Shown here piece by piece: positions 59,692 to 64,000 of a DNA stretch of 64,000 nt. Source of the stretch: an uncultured Bacteroidales bacterium (GTDB lineage Bacteria > Bacteroidota > Bacteroidia > Bacteroidales > Paludibacteraceae); assembly GCA_937907165.1 (NCBI GenBank), contig CALCUH010000010.1:1-64000 (forward strand), in the 5' to 3' direction. The position numbers and the translations under genes were made by a program. The first letter of the stretch is position 1; each line of letters opens with the position of its first letter. The notes below the pieces were generated by a model. That model did not search any database, was not told where the DNA came from, and was given only the letters and a program-made list of their open reading frames with translations.

Positions 59692-60186
59692 ATGTCATAC
59701 TTCACCCACTGCACTACGTTGGAAGAACTGAAATCCGAATTCAAACGCCTCGCCTTTGAGAACCACCCGGATCGCGGCGGAGATACCGCAACCATGCAGC
59801 AAATCAATGCCGAATACTCTCGTATGTTCGACCTGCTGAAGGATAAGCACCGCAATGCCAATGGTGAAATGTACACCGCATCTACTCCCACGGATGAAGC
59901 ACCCGAAGAATTCATCGAAATCATTTCCCGTCTGATCCGCATCCCGAAGATCGTTGTGGAACTTTGCGGCTCGTGGCTCTGGGTCAGCGGAAACACAAAA
60001 CCCGCCAAGGATACCCTCAAGGAGCTGCATTTCTCGTGGTCTGCCAATAAGTCCGCATGGTACTACCACCACGGAGCGTACTTCAAGCGCGGAAAGAAGA
60101 AGACGTTGGATGAGATCCGCATCATGTACGGTTCTCAGGTGTTCAACGCCGAACCTGTCCGGGACGAAAACCTTATCCCCGCATAA
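59692..60186 (+). CDS. J-domain (DnaJ-like) protein
   Basis: 164 residues. TLEELKSEFKRLAFENHPDRGGDTATMQQINAEYSRMFDLL is a complete J-domain with the HPD motif (residues 26-28). A C-terminal domain follows (IIRIPKIVVELCGSWLWVSGNTKPAKDTLKELHFSWSANKSAWYYHHG), which I know as the usual partner of such J-domains in small Firmicutes mobile-element proteins. It would recruit host DnaK, perhaps for replication. Promoter at 59620. Confidence 0.85.
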   Translation: MSYFTHCTTLEELKSEFKRLAFENHPDRGGDTATMQQINAEYSRMFDLLKDKHRNANGEMYTASTPTDEAPEEFIEIISRLIRIPKIVVELCGSWLWVSGNTKPAKDTLKELHFSWSANKSAWYYHHGAYFKRGKKKTLDEIRIMYGSQVFNAEPVRDENLIPA

Positions 60187-60295
60187 ACATACACCGCATG
60201 GATTGACCGGGTAAAAATCCCGGCAATCCGTTCTCTGCGGTTAGCAGAACGCACTTTTGATCTTTTCTATAGATGGAATGCAAAGGAGGTACATC

Positions 60296-61111
60296 ATGCC
60301 GCAAATCAATCATTACGAATTCCCCAACGGTTCCGTAGCCTATTATATCAGTCCCAGAGGTTTCGGAAAATCCACGGTCGAGTTTGGAATCGTTGAAGAA
60401 AACTATACCGATTCCGCAGTTCTGCATCTGTACGCTTTTCCGAACGGTCGATGTGTCGACGGAATCCCGTGGGATCATTACGAAACGCCGTCCGAGTGGA
60501 GAAGAATCCCGAAGTCCGGTAAAGTCCTCGGCGAAATCCTGTGTGACTGCCTGAGCCAGCGGACAACCATCCAGTATCCTCCGATTTTCGAGGAAAACAC
60601 CGCGCTGATCCAGCGGATCGTCACGAGAGCTGTTCCGGACACGTTGTCGGAAGACGTTCTGGAAGCCGTCCGGAAAGGTCTTCTGGTCAGTCAGGAGACG
60701 ATCCGAACCGCCGTACCGGAAACAGAAACAGACAGCCGCGGCTGTTACCGGATTACGGCAAACTGGCGAAACGCCCCTTATAAGCCGGAGTGGATTACCC
60801 TGCCCCTTAACGAGCTGTTCCATACGTTCCGGGAAGCACAGGCAGAAATCGACAGACAGAAGCAGGAGGCGGAGCGTCTCTATAATCTGTCAGACTACGA
60901 TTTCTCCGTCGAGGAAATCGACCATACCCTGAACCGATGGAGGACAATCTATCACATTCCCGATGAAACGGTTCAGGAAACCCGTCAGATGCTGCTGTCT
61001 CTCCCGCAGGTAGAGGACATCGTAACCCGCCTGTATATGGGAAGATTCCAATGGAAGTACGACCGTAACCGCAGTTGGAAAGATTTCAGAAAAAGTATAA
61101 CTCCCGGTTAG
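60296..61111 (+). CDS. hypothetical protein
   Basis: 271 residues from ATG 60296 (AAAGGAGG); the promoter at 60239 lies just upstream. Beta-rich N-terminus (QINHYEFPNGSVAYYISPRGFGKSTVEFGIVEENYTDSAVLHLYAFPNGRCVDGIPWDHYE), long helical C-terminus (FHTFREAQAEIDRQKQEAERLYN). No family recognised. Confidence 0.68.
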   Translation: MPQINHYEFPNGSVAYYISPRGFGKSTVEFGIVEENYTDSAVLHLYAFPNGRCVDGIPWDHYETPSEWRRIPKSGKVLGEILCDCLSQRTTIQYPPIFEENTALIQRIVTRAVPDTLSEDVLEAVRKGLLVSQETIRTAVPETETDSRGCYRITANWRNAPYKPEWITLPLNELFHTFREAQAEIDRQKQEAERLYNLSDYDFSVEEIDHTLNRWRTIYHIPDETVQETRQMLLSLPQVEDIVTRLYMGRFQWKYDRNRSWKDFRKSITPG

Positions 61112-61149
61112 CAAACCGAAAATTCAGACTGTTTATATATAACAAACGC

Positions 61150-61365
61150 CCGTCAACTGAACACCGCCCGGAGTGACCGCTGAATAAGAAGCTGGCACAG
61201 CGGCTAAGGAATTGCCGATGAAGAATTCGCCGGGACGAAAGCTGAAATGAGAAGTACCTCCGACGAGGGATAAGGTGGTCTCAAACGAACTGTGGAAACA
61301 GGCGAGTAAGCAGAGGATGAACGGAAGTTACCGCATAAGTGAGAGCGGGAGGGCGATTATGGAGG
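61150..61365 (+). ncRNA. ~215-nt structured leader RNA, family member 2
   Basis: Between promoter 61106 and the next ATG there is no frame but dense pairing. CCCGG/CCGGG closes a domain holding CCGCTG/CAGCGG and GAATT/AATTC stems. GAGA/TCTC encloses CCTC-CGAC-GAGG. CTGT-GGAA-ACAG, CGG/CCG and CCGC/GCGG hairpins follow. The AGTGACCGC(T/C)GAA...GCGG(C/G)TAA block is shared with the leader at 52846. Purine-rich junctions (GAAGAAUUC, AUAAG) look like an ornate cis-regulatory RNA or ribozyme. No known class recognised. Confidence 0.6.
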
Positions 61366-61369
61366 ATTT

Positions 61370-61909
61370 ATGAAACCGTTTTTCTCATTCACCAAACTGG
61401 TCTCGTTCGCCAAAGAATTTAAGTTCACCATCGCCGATCAGACGCTGTATCTGTTCGATTCCAAAGGACTTGTCGGCATCCGCACCCCGGACGTTGCACT
61501 TGTCGAACGTCTGAAATCCGCCGACTGTAAAGCGGAGCCGCGTGACGGTCTCTGTACTGTCTTCTCAAAATATTTAGACGGTGCAAGACTGTTTGCATTT
61601 CGAGATACGGGAATCGTCCTCCCGCAAGACGAAAACGCATACCGCGTGTATGTACCGGATGACAGCACCGAATGTGTACCAACCTGTAAACTGATCGACC
61701 GCAGAATAACGGATATTTTTTCTCCCGCAATCATTAACGGTGCATGGGAGCATCGCCAACCGTTAGTGCTGACCGGCGATGAACAGGGCGAAAACGTGGC
61801 AATCCTGCCTCCGTTTGTTGTCATAAATCCGTCGGAGAATTTTAGGGAAGCCATCCGAAATATGCGATACATTTCTGATATTTTCAGTTCATGGATTGAT
61901 TACCGTTGA
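61370..61909 (+). CDS. hypothetical protein behind the ornate leader
   Basis: 179 residues from ATG 61370 (GGAGG). FFSFTKLVSFAKEFKFTIADQTLYLFDSKGLVGIRTPDVALVERLKSAD... YVPDDSTECVPTCKLIDRRITDIFSPAIINGAWEHRQPLVLTGDEQGENVAILPPFVVINPSENFREAI. Beta-rich and soluble; the design resembles small DNA-clamp-like or accessory domains of mobile elements, but I cannot assign it. Confidence 0.66.
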   Translation: MKPFFSFTKLVSFAKEFKFTIADQTLYLFDSKGLVGIRTPDVALVERLKSADCKAEPRDGLCTVFSKYLDGARLFAFRDTGIVLPQDENAYRVYVPDDSTECVPTCKLIDRRITDIFSPAIINGAWEHRQPLVLTGDEQGENVAILPPFVVINPSENFREAIRNMRYISDIFSSWIDYR

Positions 61910-61923
61910 CAAGGAGATTTATC

Positions 61924-62523
61924 ATGAAGAACCAGCCTCGCATTGTCCCGGAACCCACACCGAAAGAAGTCGAAGCAGCCGAAGCAGCCATGGTCTATCT
62001 GAGAAAGCTGATCCTGCAAAAGCTCGTCGCTATCGCCGGTATCATCCTTCCATTCCTGTTTTACCGGATCGACGAAGGGACTGGACTGGTCGTCTCGCTG
62101 ATCTTCTTTCCCTGTTGGGTCTACCTTCTGTTCTGTAAACAGATTGTGACCGAAGAACAAAGCCCGGTTAGCAAATACAAAATCCTTTCCCATCTTAACA
62201 CAGAACGCAAAAAGGAGAATATTATGCCTATTATCACTAAGCCTGAACTCACAATCTCCCGTGAAATCAACGGCATTTCTACCGTAATCCAGCTCACTCC
62301 CTCGGAGGTCTATGCGCTTTCTGCGAAGCTGCGGCTCACTTATATGTACGATCAGACAGTCAACTACGCCGCAGACTGTTGCGGTCTGTACGACATTCCG
62401 GAGGATTCATTGTGGGAGATCGCCGGTGAGCTTGTAGATCTCTCCAACCGCGACGAAGATGATGTTCTTCAAAACAGAATCTATAATGCCATTGAACACC
62501 ACGGACTGCTTGAAGAAGACTAA
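61924..62523 (+). CDS. membrane protein read in frame through a promoter copy into the next gene
   Basis: The frame from ATG 61924 (AAGGAG) encodes an acidic start, two hydrophobic helices (about 30-47 and 52-70: LVAIAGIILPFLFYR, GLVVSLIFFPCWVYLLF) and then, without a stop, translates the promoter copy at 62166. It continues as the downstream gene (MPIITKPELTISREING...). Natural products are probably a ~80-residue membrane protein that has lost its stop, or the ~199-residue fusion, plus the separate protein starting at 62224. Confidence 0.6.
   Translation: MKNQPRIVPEPTPKEVEAAEAAMVYLRKLILQKLVAIAGIILPFLFYRIDEGTGLVVSLIFFPCWVYLLFCKQIVTEEQSPVSKYKILSHLNTERKKENIMPIITKPELTISREINGISTVIQLTPSEVYALSAKLRLTYMYDQTVNYAADCCGLYDIPEDSLWEIAGELVDLSNRDEDDVLQNRIYNAIEHHGLLEED
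62224..62523 (+). CDS. small protein, paralogue of the one at 58834
   Basis: 99 residues from ATG 62224 (AAAGGAG), with promoter 62166 just upstream. ELTISREINGISTVIQLTPSEVYALSAKLRLTYMYDQTVNYAADCCGLYDIPEDSLWEIAGELVDLSNRDEDDV. REING N-terminus and helical remainder as in the 58834 protein. It can also be made as the C-terminal half of the fusion above. Confidence 0.7.
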   Translation: MPIITKPELTISREINGISTVIQLTPSEVYALSAKLRLTYMYDQTVNYAADCCGLYDIPEDSLWEIAGELVDLSNRDEDDVLQNRIYNAIEHHGLLEED

Positions 62524-62535
62524 CAGGAGGATAAC

Positions 62536-62739
62536 ATGCTTACCCTGACCACAACCGAACTCGAATGGATTATTTTCGCACTGAACGCACAGGCGGAAGA
62601 ATACCGCGAAGCCGCTCAAAATCAGAACGGCATGGCAAAGGCATTGATGGTTCATCATGCGGGCAGCTTATACGGTGTCGCTGCGAAAGTAGAAAAGGCG
62701 AAGCAAAGCAAGGTCAAGCGGATTGCAATTTCCCGATAA
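62536..62739 (+). CDS. small helical protein
   Basis: 67 residues, AGGAGG upstream, 12 bases after the previous stop. TTELEWIIFALNAQAEEYREAAQNQNGMAKALMVHHAGSLYGVAAKVEKAKQ: all helical. Terminator ACCGGAAG/CTTCCGGT plus T6 at 62743-62772. Confidence 0.65.
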   Translation: MLTLTTTELEWIIFALNAQAEEYREAAQNQNGMAKALMVHHAGSLYGVAAKVEKAKQSKVKRIAISR

Positions 62740-62804
62740 ACCTAAACCGGAAGAAAAACTTCCGGTTTTTTGGTTAGCAAAACGGAAATTCTATATGCAA
62801 CCCG

Positions 62805-62834
62805 TAGACAAACCGCCCAAATGCGTGGTATAAT
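62805..62834 (+). promoter_or_regulatory. sigma-70-like promoter for a small RNA
   Basis: TAGACA (62805-62810), 18 bases, TATAAT (62829-62834). It lies immediately after a shortened GGTTAGCA copy (62771). No gene starts before the terminator 110 bases on. Confidence 0.75.
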
Positions 62835-62840
62835 ACACAA

Positions 62841-62970
62841 CAAGAGAAAGAAACCGGCGACCACTATTCATGCTCATCGGAGCAGGCACATCCGACGATA
62901 CTCCAATCATTCGTACACAATTCAAATAACATTGCAGTTTGAAATCTCACCGATTTGGTGGGATTTTTTC
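62841..62970 (+). ncRNA. putative ~130-nt small RNA
   Basis: Between the promoter above and the terminator ATCTCACC-gattt-GGTGGGAT plus T6 (62944-62969). It has GCTCATCGGAGCAGG and ACATCCGACGAT as short pairable pieces and no credible reading frame with a ribosome site. Non-coding status inferred from promoter, terminator and absence of a gene. Confidence 0.55.
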
Positions 62971-63060
62971 ATTTTCGGTTAGCAAAAGCCGGATTTTATC
63001 TTATCTATATATAGAGCGAACAATCGCTCATCATTTTCATCCATAAAGGAGAATTACACA

Positions 63061-63540
63061 ATGAAAAACAACGTACCTGCCGCCAACAAAAAGAGGAACG
63101 CCACCCTGACAAAAGCAATCTCCGCTGCCGCATCCGTATCCGCTTCCGAATCCGGAACCGATTTCCCGGATGAACTTCTAAATAAGAAGGTCGAGGATAT
63201 CACCCCGGAAGAAATCGCCTTCATGCACGACAGCAATGAGAACTTTGTCGGCAAGGAGATTAACCCTAAGCGCGTCGCCGTCTATAACGAAATGCTGGCT
63301 CTCGCCGCACAGTTTGCGGCAACGTGCGACCAGTTTCTTGATATGATCCGCTTCGATCCTGCCAGTGATCGGAAGACCGCAGCTATCTATATCGACCTGT
63401 CCGTTTATCCGTCGTTCAATCGTGAAACAGCCGCGATCCTCTCGGAACTGTACGCGAAAGCGGATTACGGAACGATGGCTCAGTCTACCAACGGCGGTAT
63501 CCGAATCGGATTTGGGATCAAAAACGTCTGGCTGAAATGA
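63061..63540 (+). CDS. hypothetical protein
   Basis: 159 residues (AAAGGAG). Lys/Asn-rich start, Ser/Ala stretch (ISAAASVSASESG), then PDELLNKKVEDITPEEIAFMHDSNENFVGKEINPKRVAVYNEMLALAAQFAATCDQF and a beta C-terminus with IYIDLSVYPSFNRETAAILSELYAKAD. Promoter at 62977. No family recognised. Confidence 0.67.
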   Translation: MKNNVPAANKKRNATLTKAISAAASVSASESGTDFPDELLNKKVEDITPEEIAFMHDSNENFVGKEINPKRVAVYNEMLALAAQFAATCDQFLDMIRFDPASDRKTAAIYIDLSVYPSFNRETAAILSELYAKADYGTMAQSTNGGIRIGFGIKNVWLK

Positions 63541-63553
63541 GAGGTGAAGTTCT

Positions 63554-63739
63554 ATGCCGTATAAGAAAACCAAATACTGCTGCCGCACCTGCGGTGAAGA
63601 ATTTGATTCCTATCCGCAGGCGGAACAGCACGAACTGATCTGCAGCAAATGCCGTACCTGCCAAAACGCCTATTACGTTTACGGTACGGAATTCGCCTGT
63701 AAATACTACGACCTCCCGCCGGGTTCGCCGGATAAATGA
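63554..63739 (+). CDS. small zinc-finger protein
   Basis: 61 residues. YCCRTCGEEFDSYPQAEQHELICSKCRTCQNAYY: CxxC...H...CxxC, a C2H2-like or treble-clef finger, then a third Cys. GAGGTG upstream, coupled to the previous gene. Possible nucleic-acid binder. Confidence 0.7.
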   Translation: MPYKKTKYCCRTCGEEFDSYPQAEQHELICSKCRTCQNAYYVYGTEFACKYYDLPPGSPDK

Positions 63740-63839
63740 GACTTCAAAAACGGTTTTCCGAAATACCACCGAAGACAATGAGGGATTGTACGGTTAGCAA
63801 ATACCAAATTATTTCCGATCAATAAAAGGGGTATACAAC

Positions 63840-64000
63840 ATGGAACAAAAATTCGATATCGTCAGACTGCTTTCCGCTATTATCTTCATCGCGGTAATAG
63901 CCACAATCGCCGTCGGTATCATTTCGACAGTACACAATGAAGTGAACCGCATCACAGAGGGTGTCGTCGTAGATAAAGAGTACACTTCCGGGTACGCACG
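63840..64000 (+). CDS. membrane protein, 3' end cut by window
   Basis: ATG 63840; 53 codons visible. MEQKFDIVRLLSAIIFIAVIATIAVGIISTVHNEVNRITEGVVVDKEYTSGYA: one membrane helix, then the TEGVVVDKEY.pGY motif common in short clostridial membrane/lipoprotein-like proteins of mobile elements. Promoter copy at 63792; weak AAAGGGG ribosome site. Confidence 0.72.
   Translation, partial: MEQKFDIVRLLSAIIFIAVIATIAVGIISTVHNEVNRITEGVVVDKEYTSGYA

Larger units (their letters stand above)
46860..63830 (+). repeat. array of 28 repeated ~40-bp promoter-like motifs
   Basis: Consensus GGTTAGCAAA, 6-8 variable bases, a T-rich stretch with CCC, TATCTATA, then ACAGAAC. Copies start at 46860, 47491, 47848 (decayed), 48064, 48482, 48893, 49301, 49871, 50750, 51145, 51722, 52260, 52798, 53936, 54495, 55121, 55846, 56304, 56974, 57708, 59151, 59620, 60239, 61106, 62166, 62771 (decayed), 62977 and 63792. 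TTAGCA and TATCTA are 16-18 bases apart, like -35/-10 boxes. All face right. Almost every copy is 40-70 bases before an AAGGAG ribosome site, many just after the previous gene's terminator. None is seen on the minus strand. Best read as a phage-specific promoter. Confidence 0.85.

Noticed and set aside
46860..63830. Integron-like cassette array with attC sites
   Set aside because: The repeats contain GTTAGCA, not the GTTRRRY core, have no paired inverted arms, and always sit at promoter distance before a ribosome site. No integron integrase signature is seen.
46860..63830. CRISPR array
   Set aside because: Repeats are separated by whole genes of variable length rather than by uniform short spacers, and no cas genes are present.
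1..64000. Retron, diversity-generating retroelement or restriction system
   Set aside because: No reverse transcriptase (YxDD), variable-repeat pair or methylase motifs were found on reading the protein frames.

Overview
The window is one end-to-end piece of a tailed double-stranded DNA phage or prophage (siphovirus-type head and tail genes, tyrosine recombinase) from an anaerobic gut-type Firmicutes host. That host guess rests on strong AAGGAG ribosome sites, about 50% GC, consensus sigma-70 promoters, and several small families I associate with clostridial mobile elements. It is inference, not a database result.

Left arm (1-45 kb, almost all on the minus strand). Reading leftward from the recombinase: broken small genes (43.6-42.4 kb); an NAD module (pncA, a Prs-like kinase, NadV/NAMPT-like, a HAD phosphatase, nadE; 42.4-38.3 kb); an SPFH membrane protein and small membrane genes; a helicase-like ATPase; a large protein with an ADFDSD motif typical of double-psi beta-barrel RNA polymerases; a metallophosphoesterase; HU; a cluster of seven tRNAs; then the morphogenesis genes terL, portal, protease/scaffold, major capsid, connectors, tail tube, tape measure, a tail-tip protein carrying a choloylglycine-hydrolase-like domain, and a fibre that runs off the left edge.

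The tape-measure gene is interrupted twice. A group I intron (12074-10355) has recognisable P1-P9 elements and carries a further structured RNA and a Vsr-like homing nuclease. A second insertion (about 9779-8040) carries another structured RNA plus a plus-strand gene with its own promoter and terminator.

Centre (44.3-46.8 kb): AT-rich palindromes, the recombinase with a perfect sigma-70 promoter, a row of DnaA-box-like 9-mers (probable replication origin), and a sigma-factor-like protein.

Right arm (46.8-64 kb, all plus strand): about 40 small accessory genes, mostly one per transcription unit. Twenty-eight copies of a ~40-bp motif (GGTTAGCAAA, then about 17 bases, then TATCTATA, then ACAGAAC) sit in front of them, usually right after the terminator of the previous gene. 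This looks like a phage-specific promoter array, served either by the sigma-like protein at its head or by the RNA-polymerase-like protein. A small set of consensus sigma-70 promoters (8044, 45209, 50273, 57598, near 62805) marks units the host polymerase can read alone. Two of these seem to make small non-coding RNAs.
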